Of a DNA stretch of 64,000 nucleotides, positions 1 through 11,775 are shown piece by piece (position 1 is the first letter of the stretch; the number at the start of each line of letters is the position of its first letter). The DNA is from Anisakis pegreffii (lineage: Eukaryota > Nematoda > Chromadorea > Rhabditida > Anisakidae). The stretch lies in assembly GCA_035041965.1 (NCBI GenBank), contig JAPYMA010002578.1, positions 1 through 64,000 of the forward strand. The letters run 5' to 3'. A model generated the notes under the pieces. It had not been told where the DNA came from. It did not search any database and saw only the letters and a program-made list of their open reading frames with translations. Both the position numbers and the translations under genes were made by a program.

Positions 1-1916
1 GCTATAGTTCGGTCACCTTTGAGTTTAGGTAGAACTCATGCTTACAGCACGGATGAAGATTAAACTACTTTATGTGTAGCCAACTGCAGAGACTTGGTTG
101 ACATCCAGGCTGAGAGATAGGCTTGCGAGATGTGTCATTTTTCTGAAGGCACAAATGTAATATGAAAGTAGTTTGGAAGTGGTGGGTGGGATAGCATCAA
201 GCATGGATAATGGGTACACTGGCATGTTAGGCAAATTTGAGCTTCTATACCGTAGGGTGTGAACTGCTTTATGGATGTGGCAGTAGGTCTGGAAAGTTCG
301 CCTGGACCACTCATCTTGAAGAGACGAGTTGCTATAGCGGTGACTCGAAGACATTCTCCCTCGTAGTGTGATTCGATAGCAGTCAGGCTAATGTGAATAT
401 GATTGATTGTATGCTGCCAATGGTTATATTAAACTGCAATCTTTTATTGTGCGTATGGGTGTTCCCAACCCGTCGAGCTGCCAACAAGAGGGGCTAGGTT
501 TAGGTTAATGCGACAGGCGTTCCCCGCCTACTGGCAGTCTAGGCGAATCGGGGAGAAATAACTTAAAATATGCTATCGATATTTACCCGAGTATCGGTAG
601 CATTCATTCTTCGAAATATATCACGGGCGTTCCCGGCCCGGGAAAGGCGCCGATTTGACCGGGGATAGGGCTTGCGCGTGAGTTGGCCTGAGTAGTGCCT
701 TCGGGCATTTGCTCAGGTAACGGGGGTTCCCGGACCCACCGTGCGCACTTTCCCTTAACAGGGGGGAATTTTATCGGGTTGATCATTGGCTGCATGTATG
801 AAATCATTCCACTTAGTTTGAATGTTATTGAATACATCATAAGGGGAAATCTCTCAGGTGTTTGTGGTTACTCGCCGAAGCTTATCTATGTGTCACGTTC
901 ATACTGCATTCATACACTTCTTCGATATTAATTAACTTCTTTTCCATTGCCAGTATAATCATTTCCTCTCGCTGGTGCTAGTGAAGTGACTCGACAATAC
1001 TAAAACATATCACTGGTGCCTTCAGGAGACTGACCATGATCGCGAGTATAAATCTCAGCTTGAGGTTAAGCTAGGCATATGCAGTTCAGCACATACATGG
1101 AAGCTTAACTTCTTTCCTGACTGAGAGCACAAGGTCTTCCCAGGCTCAGAATCGACAGAATTATGGAGTCTCAAATTGTTGTACTTATGGAGAACCAATG
1201 CTGAACTAAGATCCTGAGAATTTTCAAAGCGTTATCGTCGCGGACACTCAAATGATGACTTTGACGTTTGAGCAATAAAGAGCATAGAATGAAACCTTCT
1301 GTTGATTGAGTATTTCTACTTCAGTCAACCTCAAGCGTGCGTAGATTTAAGTTACCAGCACGGAAAACGCTTGCCTTCTTAGTTGCTCTGCACTGCGAGA
1401 ATCCAGGCTGGGAAGTAGTCCAAATTTGGTTCATGACTGTGATACATTTTACTTTCGGATGTTTCTTTATTGTCGTTATCTTTTCATTCGAAACGTAAAA
1501 TTTAGGGCACTAATAAATGAGCCGTGGTTGAATGACCACATTATTTACTTTTACTTTTAATTTTTTTGCTTTTATTTTTGCTTAACTTTGCTTACTTTAA
1601 TCTTCATTATTTACTTTTAATTGCTTGAACCTAGGGAAAGTGAAATAAAATTGAGTTGTGATCAGTGATCACATTTTGTTTTCATCTGATTTGTTATATG
1701 ATTGATTATTTTGCTTGTGAATTCAGACTGCATTTGTATTATTATGAATGTCTAACCGTTGGGAGCAACGTATTAATGACTGATTTTAAAGCACAGTTTG
1801 ATATCACCAGATGCGCCTTTGATTTAGAATTGAATCCAAATGTGTAGTCACTGAATAATGATGCTAGCCTATGAGAGTCCGGGAAGCCGAAGTTAGAGTA
1901 AATTATCAAGATATTT
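1..1916. other. Intergenic, no supportable gene
   Basis: No exon chain with splice signals and sensible protein could be built here. A 94-codon minus-strand ORF at 70-354 and a few overlapping short ORFs at 604-931 and 1665-1942 have no recognisable motif. A GC-rich patch at about 610-760 stands out against AT-rich flanks and is discussed as a finding. The stretch 1530-1640 is a T-rich low-complexity run built from repeated TTTACTTT-like words. Confidence 0.4.
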
Positions 1917-3065
1917 TTAATAGCATTGATTGCGGTGATCACTGATGAAAAACGGTCCGACGAACCGATTATAACAGCGATCCGTCGTAGCCGTTGTAGT
2001 TGTTGTTGTAGGATTCGACGAGTTGTTCAGTGCCAACTCCATGAAGTTTTTAATTTTCTTTCGCATCGTGTTCACCACAGATTGCTTGAGGCTAGCCAGA
2101 TGTTCTTGTCGAAAACACCACTTGTACATGTATTCACATCTGCGACTGGAGGGACACGGGTTTGGTATGACGAGCCGACCGCATCCAATCCTGCATACTT
2201 CTTTCTCGTACCGACGACAGACTATCGAGGACACTGAAATTCAAATAATCTGTCAATTATTTTAAATCTCGCTATTAGTTGCGTTTTTTTGTCCGGACAG
2301 AAGTTGCTTAGAAACATAGAAAATCTCGTTACTTAGAAAATGGAAAGTGTAACAGGCGTCAATGAAAGGACTTGTCACATCTGAGTGGTGCATTACCTAG
2401 ATAATTTGCTGGTGTCGCAGTAGTTGAGGGTCCTGAAAATAGCAAACAATCGAAGTTTACCAACTAAAAACATCCCCATTATAAATCTCCTCAGCTTCCT
2501 TCTACATTCAGCATTGGAGCGTGTCTCCATCTAACGATTGTCACTGACTCATCACAGTACGTCATTTGAGTTGACATTGGAACATTGAAATGGGGCATAA
2601 AATCTTACCAGCATCCCTCCGATCCGTCGTGGCTGCCGCAACTGTCGTTGAAGGATCCGATGAATTGTTGACCGCCAACTCCATGACGTTTTTGATGTTC
2701 TTTCGCATCGTGTTCACTACCATTTGCTTGAGACTAGCCTGAAATTCTTCTCGACTACGTTGTAAACACCACTCGTACACGTCTTCACATTTGCGAGTGG
2801 ACGAGCACGGGTTTGCTCTGACAATCCGGTCGCATCCAAACATGCATACTTCTTGCTCGTACCGACGACAGATTACCGAGGACACTGAATTTCAAATGAA
2901 CTGTCAATTATCTCAAATCCCGCTATTAGTTGCGTTTTTTCGTTCGGACATAAGTTGTTTCGTTACTTAGAAAATGGAAAGTGTAACGGCGTTAATGAAA
3001 GGACTTGTCACGTCTGAGTGGTGAATTACCTAGATAATTTGCTGGTGTTGCAGTAGTTGAGGGTC
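1917..3065 (-). CDS. Cysteine-module protein, downstream copy (modules B and A)
   Basis: I do not recognise this family. Four exons follow each other on the minus strand: 3065-3030 (Pro/Ser/Thr linker), 2884-2609 (cysteine module B), 2432-2397 (a second linker, nearly identical to the first) and 2233-1917 (module A, ending in a TAA stop). Every acceptor is TTTCAG-like and every internal exon begins after one codon base and ends on one, so linker and module exons can be added or lost in multiples without breaking the frame. Each module has six cysteines spaced C-x7-C-x3-C-x8-C-x5-C-x6-C, followed by a Lys/Asn-rich helix-like segment and a Thr-rich tail. The A exon lacks the splice donor of B and reads into a unique C-terminal tail. 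Disulphide-rich modules with Thr linkers suggest a secreted protein, but the first exon and signal peptide were not found. Expression is unproven. Confidence 0.5.
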
Positions 3066-3200
3066 CTGAAAATAGCAAACAATCGAAGTTTATCAATTAA
3101 AAACATTCCCATTATGAATCTCCTCAGCTTTCTTCTACAGTCAGCATTGGAACGTGTCTCCATCTAACGATTGTCACTGACTCAGATGAGATCAAGAAAA
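1917..3200. repeat. Two tandem copies of a ~640 bp unit
   Basis: Positions 1917-2560 and 2562-3200 align over most of their length, including the cysteine exon, the intron with a run of T near 2280 and 2935, the 36-base linker exon and the flank with 'CTAACGATTGTCACTGACTC'. The offset is about 648 bases at the cysteine exon and about 633 at the linker exon, so small indels separate the copies. Confidence 0.8.
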
Positions 3201-3390
3201 CGTCATCTGAGTTGACACTAATAATCATTAGTTGATGGAGCAATTAAAAGACTGAATTTGATGATTACCAATAAATGAGTGAAGAGCAACCACAAAGAGT
3301 ATGAAGCACCACATCGCGACCAATGAAGTTACGTTTGCGAAAATGTGCAAATCTTCAGAAGTATTTAAATTATATGCAACGAAATTTTTT

Positions 3391-3790
3391 CACCACGTCC
3401 ACATTGGTGTTGTACATCAATGTTGCTGTATTCAACAACGCTATCGGTGTCAATATTATTGTTAACAATACAGCACCGTAAACGCGATATCAGATTATTT
3501 CGTGGTGTGGCTTGACTCTCGTTCGGTGTCATCGATACTAATTTGTTTACGAGTAAAATGGAATATTTTATGAAGCGTGTGATGCGGTTTATGCGGATCT
3601 CTGATCAAACGGACATAATCCTTAACCGAATATTCTCTCGTGATTGGGATTCAGGAAGTGGTGAATAGTTACTTGACAACATCTCTCTTGCGTGCAGTGA
3701 TAGATTTTGCTGAAATATCTCTGGCGATAACAAAACTATTATATCACTCAAAGACGATGATTATGGAAATGATGAGCATAACGAAATCTA
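3391..3790. repeat. Duplicated block, copy 1 (pair with 5161-5580)
   Basis: About 350-400 bases are shared with 5161-5580, including long identical runs such as the one around 3535-3570 and 5305-5340. It lies upstream, on the minus strand, of the downstream cysteine-module gene. Both copies can encode a short shared peptide on the minus strand, but nucleotide identity is so high that this says nothing about coding selection. Confidence 0.8.
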
Positions 3791-4373
3791 AATATTAAGC
3801 GTATTTCAAGTGAATGTGCACAATTATGCAAATCCTGCAGCCCAATAAAATTTTCAAGAAGATGTGATGATATTCCGAACTTGATGTGCTCTCAGCCTAT
3901 GTCAAGTTGTAAGCTACGGTGAAAAGAACGAAGAGATCGACAAGGTGTTTGTAATCAACAAGGTTTTATTTTTGTAAAGCACGTAGTATTATGAAATTTG
4001 AAGAGTTATCGTTGAACACAGAATAATTGAACCATCGAAACTGAAAATGAAGAACATTCCGAAAGAAATCGTTTGTAGTGCCATTATATGTCAGCGATAT
4101 GAACTTCCTTTCCAAAAACTCCTGAAGAGGCCAAAGTGACTGGACCATTGCTGGCGGGTTCACAGCACACCGTAATATCAGCAACGTTTGATTCACTCAA
4201 TATCTCTGAGCGTTATTCCAACATCAAAAGCTTCATGCAGCAAATGACGCAGTTGTGCAGTTATCAGTAACACATCACGTCTCAGTTGCTTAAAGGTTTT
4301 TCTGTGAATTTATTATGGAATTAATGTTCACCACCAACTGCTTGGAGATACTCTGAAACTCACTTCGATTCTG

Positions 4374-5053
4374 TTATAAACACCTTTTGCACTTGTGATA
4401 ACATGGGCGACTGCAATACCCTTCTCTGTAGCATGCATTCTGATATAGTTGCATTCTGTTAAGACAATATTCGGGACCTGAAAGTCAGATGGACTGTTAA
4501 TTATTCTAAATCCTTCTATTAGTTACGAATTTCCGTCCCAAGAGAAGCGCTTTTGTTACTTAGAAAATGGAGAATGGAACGGACGTGAATGAAAGTATTG
4601 TCACATCTAACCAATGCATTACCTCGATCAGTTGTCGTTGTCACAGTTGTTGAAGGACCTGAAAACAACAAAGAGTCGAAGTTGAAGATCTCATTTGAGT
4701 TAATTAAGACAGAAAGACCGTCCGTATCGCAAAAACATCTCTACTGACAAATCTCTTCAGCTTCTTTGTAGACCCGGTGTTGTAGATTCAATCCCTTTGA
4801 CCTTGACTTGTGATGTTAGGAGTTTAAAAGCATAACGCAACTCTGGTAAGGTGAAAACCGTTGTAACGGAATCCGAGGGTTCAGTTATAAAATTCTTGTT
4901 GAGGATACACCCGAAATTCACCTTGACTCTGTCGTGAACAGTGCTTGCACGTATCTCGACATTCCTGACCGGACAAACAGGGATTCGGTGTGACAACCGA
5001 GTAGCATCCACTCCTGTATGCTTTCTGTACGAACCAACAACAGTATTGGGGAT
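4374..5053 (-). CDS. Cysteine-module protein, upstream copy (modules D and C), possibly truncated
   Basis: Exons 5053-4922 (module D), 4658-4623 (36-base Pro/Ser/Thr linker) and 4477-4374 (module C) carry the same acceptor type and the same 1-1 phase as the downstream copy, so this is a diverged paralogue. Module D ends with cysteines spaced C-x3-C-x2-C and module C does the same, an ending reminiscent of six-cysteine ShKT/SXC modules of nematode secreted proteins; this is a resemblance only. Module C meets an in-frame TAA at 4374-4376, yet similarity to modules A and B continues for about 50 bases beyond it. The stop therefore either shortened the protein or the exon is decaying. No first exon or signal peptide was identified, although a block at 5161-5580 duplicated in front of both copies could hold it. 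Confidence 0.4.
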
Positions 5054-5160
5054 CTGGAATTCAGATGCGCCGTTAATTATTCTAGATTTCCCCATTATTC
5101 TCCAGGTTTTCGTCCCAAAAAACGTGCTAGCATACCTTAAAAAGAGAAGTGCTAACATAC

Positions 5161-5580
5161 CTTATCGTGTCCTCATTGGTGTTGTACATCAGTATTGCCG
5201 TATTCAACATTACTATCAGTGTCAATATTATTGTTAACAATGCAGCACCGCAAACGCGATATCAGATTATTTCGCGGTATGGCTTGACTCTCGTTTGGTG
5301 TCATCGATACTAATTTGTTTACGAGTAAAATGGAATATTTTATGTGGCGCATGATATGGTTTGGGTGGATTTTTGAACAAACACACATAATCCTCAACAT
5401 AATATTCTCCCTTGATTGGGATTACGAAGTGAATAGTTACTTGACAACATCTCTCTTGTGTGCAGTGATAGATTTTGCTAAAATATCTGTGGCTATATCT
5501 ATGATATTGCTGCAATTTTGTGGGAATATCTATCACATCACCAAGTGACAAGAGTTACGAGAATGATGAGTATATTATTA
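5161..5580. repeat. Duplicated block, copy 2 (pair with 3391-3790)
   Basis: This is the second copy of the block, placed about 110 bases upstream of module D on the minus strand. With the first copy it indicates that a whole gene plus its 5' region was duplicated, the two loci now being about 1.77 kb apart. It may contain the promoter and the first, signal-peptide exon. Confidence 0.8.
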
Positions 5581-5959
5581 TAGTGCGGAAGACGGCAAAT
5601 TTCAGAGATCCCTTCCCCATTTCCTTATGCTCGTGCCCATCTCCAAATTTTTCTGACCCGATCATATTTTCAGAGTTTTCAATAATGCAGTCAGCTGTCT
5701 TATCGACATAATTAGTCTGATCGGGTCAGCAGTAAGCATTGGAGAAGACTGCATATAGCAAGAATCACAATACAGCGATCTGATACTCACGATAACGTAT
5801 GTATAATATGGATAATTCTGAAGAATGACATTGTGCTTTAATGTGCCATTAGCATTTGTCGAAAGTGCTCTGAGACTGATAATATCCAAAACAAAACAAA
5901 CAGCAGCAACAATAACATGCTTGATAAGGTAAGCCTCTTCATCGTAACTGAGAACCAGC

Positions 5960-6018
5960 TTTTAAATTCATTTTTAGTTCATTGTACATGGTGCAATCAA
6001 CTAAAAATGAATTTAAAA
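5960..6018. repeat. Perfect 20 bp inverted repeat, hairpin
   Basis: Arms 5960-5979 and 5999-6018 are exact reverse complements (20 of 20). The 19-base spacer adds a further 4 bp (ATTG with CAAT) after one mismatch, leaving a nine-base loop. A single hairpin of this size could be a small foldback element or a precursor-like RNA. No flanking target-site duplication was evident. Confidence 0.7.
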
Positions 6019-6409
6019 ACCAATCTGACTGGTACGTGTCATCAATAAAATCTTGTCACATTTCCAATGGGTTGTTGTCATTCACAAGACTTGTTTCATC
6101 AATAGTTGGTTATTGACAGTTTGCACTTTGCGAATTCTCAAAACATCAATTCGGTGAAACGGTTCAAATCAAAACATAAAGATGAACATATAGGAAATGC
6201 AACAACTTTGTTGCATATTCATATAAAATGCATGCTAATGGGCAAAACAAAGGCATTTATGAAAGCTGAGAAATTGTATTGGTTGTTATCTACAAACATG
6301 ATCTTTTAGGAATGCGAGAATGGACGACGATACAAAGGCAATAAAAACATTGATTCGAGGAGCGAGGGCAGTAGTCAGAGAGGTCGGCATCTAAATCTAC
6401 ATTTATCCA

Positions 6410-7690
6410 AAAACTCGGCCATATCTCCTCACGAAAGCAAAATCGCTCAACAACATATATATTTTTCTGAATGTAGAGAATCTGAGGAATCTAATGATGT
6501 AAATAAAGTGCCGTGTTGCTAGGCAAATCTGAGTACCCGCAAACATATTCAAGTTTGTACATAGTTCGATTGAGCAGAATCTCTGCTTTCTAAAAATGAA
6601 AAGCTCACTGGAAAATTCCGCCTCTGCGAGGTGATATAGCTATTTTTCTGATGCTATAGGGGTTGGCACATTCAAGCCTGCCGTACCTTCAGCTTTGACC
6701 AGTAACATATCAATTTCATCACACCAATCGATCGAACAGAATCTCTGCATTCAAAAAAATATACGCTTGGTTGAGCGATTTTGCATATTTGAGGAGCTAT
6801 AGCTTTTTTATTAAAGCTATCTCAACTAGCACTGATCAAATTTGCATTTGATCACTGTAGATCAACAGATGCAATCCAATAGTATAGAAATGTAAGTTTG
6901 ATATATTCAAGCCCACCATCTATGTGGTTATCCATATAGCATTACAAAAATCGCTATGTCTCCTCGCAGAGTTGGAAATTCTCAGCAAACTTTTCATTCT
7001 TAGAAGGAATAAATTCTGCTCAATCGAGCAATGTATAAACATTAAAATGTCTCCGGACAAACCTGACAAGACGGTAGGCTTGAATATATCAAACTTATAT
7101 TTCTATCAAAGTTATATTCCCATCATCTATGTGGTAATCCATGTAGCATTACAAAATTTGCTTTATATCCTCGCAAAGTTAGAATTTCTCAGCAGCGTTT
7201 TCATTTTTAGAAAGAAGATATCCTGCTCAGTCGAACAGTGTATAAACATTAATATGTTTCCTGGCAAACCTGAGAAGGCGGTAGGCTTGAATATATCAAA
7301 CTTATATTTCTATACTATTGCATTGCATCTTTTGATCCATATTGATCAAACGCATATCAATGAGCACCTCAGCGCTAGTTGAGATAGGTTTAATGAAATA
7401 GCTATAGCTCCTCAACTATGCAAGATCGCTCCACAAAATATGTTTTTTTCTGAATGCAGAGATTCTGCTCGATCGGTTGGTGTGAAGAAATTGATATGTT
7501 ACTGGACAAAGCTGAGGGTACGGTAGGCTTGAATGTGCTAACCCATATAATCAGCTATATCTCCTCACGAATGCAAAATCGCTCGACAACATATATATTT
7601 TTGTGAATGTAGAGAACCTCAGGAATCTATTGGTGTGAGGAAATTGCCATGTTACTGAGCAAGCCTGAGGACACCGTGAGTTTGAAAATG
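6410..7690. repeat. Compound dispersed repeat, about six related units
   Basis: Units of about 145-210 bases recur at 6413-6530, 6660-6803 (inverted), 6912-7112, 7119-7317, 7401-7544 and 7554-7670. Units 6660-6803 and 7401-7544 form an inverted pair of equal length, roughly 85% alike by eye. The 6912 and 7119 units are tandem with a 207-base offset. Shared words include 'CTCCTCACGAA', 'CTGAATGTAGAGA' and 'AAACCTGAGAAGGCGGTAGG'. The plus-strand reading frame across 6924-7382 only reflects the tandem pair and is not a gene call. Confidence 0.75.
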
Positions 7691-8599
7691 ATGATTATGG
7701 TACTGCTAAATAATGTACAGATTGATCAATAAAGATGTAGTGTTCTGAAAATGAGGCAAAGCAATCGCCCATCTGCACTAGATGACTTCAAAGAGTTAAA
7801 TATTCCTCTGAAATAACCCATATGCCTTTTTGGTAGCCGAGAATCCCGATGACCTCAATGTGTCAAGAACTGTGTCCAATGCCGGGTTTTGAATGTGTTG
7901 TGCAATTTTTAAATGAAAATCAAATGTTCGACGAAAGAGTTTATTCAGTAAAACATTCTACATGATCAAGAAACACAACGATTTTTGATTCACAGCGAAG
8001 CAACATAAATCGAATTTCATCGTATTTTGAAGAGACTGTCAGAGTGAAATGTCATTCGATAGTGCCAGCAATACGTTCAGGTGCTATATTATGCGATGAG
8101 CTAGTGTGGAAATGCCACTAAACCTGATCTGCTGAGCAATAGCAGAAATTAACAGTATGTTTGAATATGAATGAAATTCGTTACGTCAATAAAACGAAAT
8201 GCTTTCGAAGTGTGATTCACTTCAGGCTTAATTTATGCAATCATTCAGCCTCAAAATGAATATTATCACCTGAGCCAGTCAAGGAAAAAAACTGACACAA
8301 TTATAAATATGATGAGTCAATAATGGTTAACAAGTTTTAAGTCCAATTTTAAATATTTAAATAATAATGACAATTAAATGAGTACATTGATTGAAAATAC
8401 TTGGAGCAAATTGATAACTAAAAATTTCAGCAAATCAAACGTTCAAAAATAACATCAGTATCCAACAGAATAAGATGAATAATTGAAAATTGACAACTTT
8501 AGAATCATCATATGATTTGTAAAGGTTTCAAAAAGTGCAACGATTCAGAGGGTTCATCAGTAAGAAACATGAAAACAGTTAATTTTCAACTGGTTATTT
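7691..8599. other. Intergenic, downstream of TAF11
   Basis: AT-rich sequence with no supported exon. The part next to 8600 is expected to be the TAF11 3' untranslated region. Candidate AATAAA signals were not resolved. Confidence 0.5.
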
Positions 8600-11500
8600 C
8601 TAAAGGAAAGGATTTCGTCGTGATCCCTTTGCAGGAAACAGTTTTCCTCGTTGACGGAAGTTCTCATAAGCGATTTCTAAATGATGCGGTTTCAACGGTT
8701 CATTGTTTTCATTCATTCTCAGCTGAACGTCCAACGCTGAAAATAAAATGATTCAGTGATACATGCGGAATACTATTTTTGAAGTTTATATCAAACCAAA
8801 ATTGCCGGAAGTTATCGCTCTGCATTAAATTCTTGATTCTGAATACAAATTGCAATGTGCATTCCATTAATCAATGTTTGCTAGAGAACATATTTGTTGC
8901 GTTGATCACCAATCACAATACGCAATGCACAATCGCGAATTTCGCTCAAAACGATACGAACGGATAGTCAATTGAATGAAATTTTCTGAATGGAACAAAA
9001 CATAAAATAAATACTTTTTCAAGGGAATAAACACACTTTTTCGTGTTGGAAAATGAATTCAAACAGAAATTTTGTGAATGAACAGAAAACAGAAATTCTC
9101 AGACCTTCTTCGACAAGTTCACCAGCAAAAACTTTCGCTAAACCTGCGACCGCTATAACCACATTCTGACCGGCCGTAACGCCCGTAAACTGCTGGATCA
9201 ACTGAATGTGAAAAAAAATCAGTCAGACCCTGACCAAATGTTAGTCGAGACCAGAATATCACATAAAGTTTCATTCTACAACTGTATTGAAATATGTTGT
9301 TGTGAGTTGATGCAGGTGTGCAATCCGTACCAATATGCTTGACCAATACAGTGAAATGCTTCACACTGCTCTCTCTGAGCGTTTGATTTCTTACATTCAT
9401 TCCTATATATGTAATTTTTGTTAGATTCTATTATAGGATTAAAAAATTCCAAACATAAAGTAAGTAAAATTCTTTTTTGGGTAACAAATGAGTCGAAAGG
9501 TAATAATTCACCCTTCGCATAGTGCTCTTCGGGAATGACGATCGACGAAAAGACTCGTATCGCGCCAGTTGCTCTTGTGAGAAATTTGCCACCAGTATCC
9601 TCAAATATTCAGACGATCAACCACGAAGCGGAGCAGTTTTTCATCTCATAACTGAGCAGAGAATGTGTATCCGAGCAATACTTTTCACTGCTGCTAATTT
9701 TTAGATTATAAAATGAAATAGGAGTGTTCCGACTGAATGATTCAATGCGGTCACTGCATGAGATCATAGTTATTTATTTATTCATTCATTCATTTGTTTT
9801 TATTATTTCATCAGCGGTTGTAAGTTATTAAGCGTTTATGCCTTTCTGTTGCCACTGAAACCATAAATATCATAGTCTTCCTTCGTAGACATGATTTTTT
9901 CCATAAAGTAAATATTCATCGCGAAAGGAATTGGTCATCCTCATGAGATTTCAATTTCGATTATTGATGTGACAATCATATAGGTACATTTCTCATCTTG
10001 CATATTACTATCGCCCAGAGATTTGTAGGCAGAGACGAGCGGATCAAATGATACAATCGCACTCAAACAAACAACGAACTGCATTTTCTGCCTTAGAAGT
10101 TCATCGTATTGGTTGAGTTTTGGTGACGGTACAACGTCCTCGTGGTCATCCTCACCTTCGCCACTCCTCGACTGACCACTTAAACTTGCTGCATCGTCAG
10201 ACTGACACTTAAATTGGAATATTTTCAGTCGTCACTGCATTAATCATTAACATTATTGATGTGATGATGATTATTGATGATTTATTCTCTGTTCCATTCC
10301 CATCTATGAAATCTCTTGAAAAAAAAGGCCTCTCTACGTAGAAAATCTTCAGTACAGAAATCAAACTGCCCCTCTTCTTGGTCGTAGACAGCAAATTGAG
10401 CCCGGCAATAACGATTAATTTTAAACAATCAAACAGTCACAGATACACACACACAATAACAAGCAACATCAGCTGGACAGAATAAAGAATTATATAATAT
10501 GGAGTGAGTTGAAGTGAATACTTGATCTAAATCGACAACTTTTTCATTATCTCGAACATCGTCCGCGAATCGAACAGATGACTCCTTTTTCGAAGTGGAA
10601 GGCGTCTCATCGCGCATCTCCTCTCGTGATGTCGACGATGCTAGTGCCTTTTTTGATGAAGACGCCACTAACGATAAATCAGATGGTTCCAACTAAATTA
10701 GAAACAATACAATGGATGGAATTTTCAAATTTGAAATTTCAAGCTTCTTCAACTAAAATTTTGCAACAACGGACGAATTTCCAGTGCAGCCGTCTCAGCG
10801 GAGACGTTCAGTCAGACCAGTAATTTTTTATATTTCGTTTTTTTGACGATCTGGAGCCAGCAGAATGGTTTTTTTTTATTCAGGAAGAACTGTTCACCGA
10901 AAATAATTTCATTGGCAGAACAAATTTGTGGAATAAAACAAGAGGAATTTCACGCCAAATCATTAAAGAATTCATCGCCCTGAATCGGAAAGCAACAGGA
11001 AGGATGATAAAAATTGCTGAAAAATGAATGATATTGACAGAGAGGCTGAAACTGAAACACTATCTGACCAATCCGAACAAAGGATCGTCTAGTATTTCGG
11101 ATGCATGTGACATTGCTAATGATTCGTCCAGTTTCGCACGTTTCGTTGATGTGGACGGCTGCGGAGTATCTCCACTTCCGGCTGTCCTTTTTCTTGTCTG
11201 CAAACATCTCTGTTAGATCGAGATCGAAAACACCGAAACTTCACAGTTGTTGTGGCCTTTTCAAATTACCAAAACCATCGCTTTCTACTCAGGAATTCTC
11301 TGCTTCACATTTTGGAAGTTCAGAAATGCAATGCCACTTCACAGAGGAACTTAAATTCCACTTTTCGTTCCGCAGCTCTCAGCGATACTTCATTCGCATA
11401 AGTGAGGCCACAATGAGATCTACATTTCCTTCTGACTTTTGACATTCTGAATCCCAACCAACGGAAAGAATTTCGACAATTTCCAATGGGAATCGCAACC

Positions 11501-11775
11501 TTTGACTTCTGCTTGTCAATTAAACCATTAATTTGTGACTGTAAGCAAAAATTTGCAATAGTAATCAGATTAGTTGAAGGAAAACCAAACAAACACACAT
11601 TATCATCAGCTTGAGAGGGTAAGTTTCGGTTGTTCGTATGCGATACATCAGCAATTTTAACGATTTCTTGTTTCGAATCATTTTCAGCCTCCACCACTGA
11701 TTTCTCCTCTTCACTTTCACTACTGTCACTCAGTTCACCCAACAAATTCGACACATCATCCCATCCCGGATCCAT
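8600..11775 (-). CDS. taf11: TAF11, TFIID subunit with histone fold
   Basis: TAF11 pairs with TAF13 through a histone fold inside TFIID and helps place TBP at promoters. I assemble seven exons on the minus strand: 11775-11599, 11197-11069, 10692-10522, 10201-10080, 9599-9512, 9201-9105 and 8736-8600. All phases agree and give 306 residues. The last four carry the family signature: 'LVANFSQEQLARYESFRR' (from residue 202), then 'LIQQFTG', 'QNVVIAVAGLAKVFAGELVEE' in part at about 236-260, and a C-terminal 'LKPHHLEIAY' segment ending in a TAG stop. The first three exons encode an acidic, Ser-rich, low-complexity N-terminus ('SDSSESEEEKS') that is in phase but less certain; another short exon could lie in 11205-11590. 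The histone fold occupies about residues 201-306. The gene is head to tail with torsin. Confidence is very high for the last four exons and moderate for the first three. Confidence 0.9.

Noticed and set aside
6924..7382. Plus-strand 152-codon frame
   Set aside because: Generated by the tandem 207-base repeat units. The internal protein repeat mirrors the DNA repeat, with no sign of selection.
9522..9704. Plus-strand 60-codon frame
   Set aside because: Antisense to the TAF11 histone-fold exon at 9599-9512.
10429..10692. A gene start at 10692
   Set aside because: The first codon is TTG directly after an AATTTAG acceptor, so it is an internal TAF11 exon, not a translation start.
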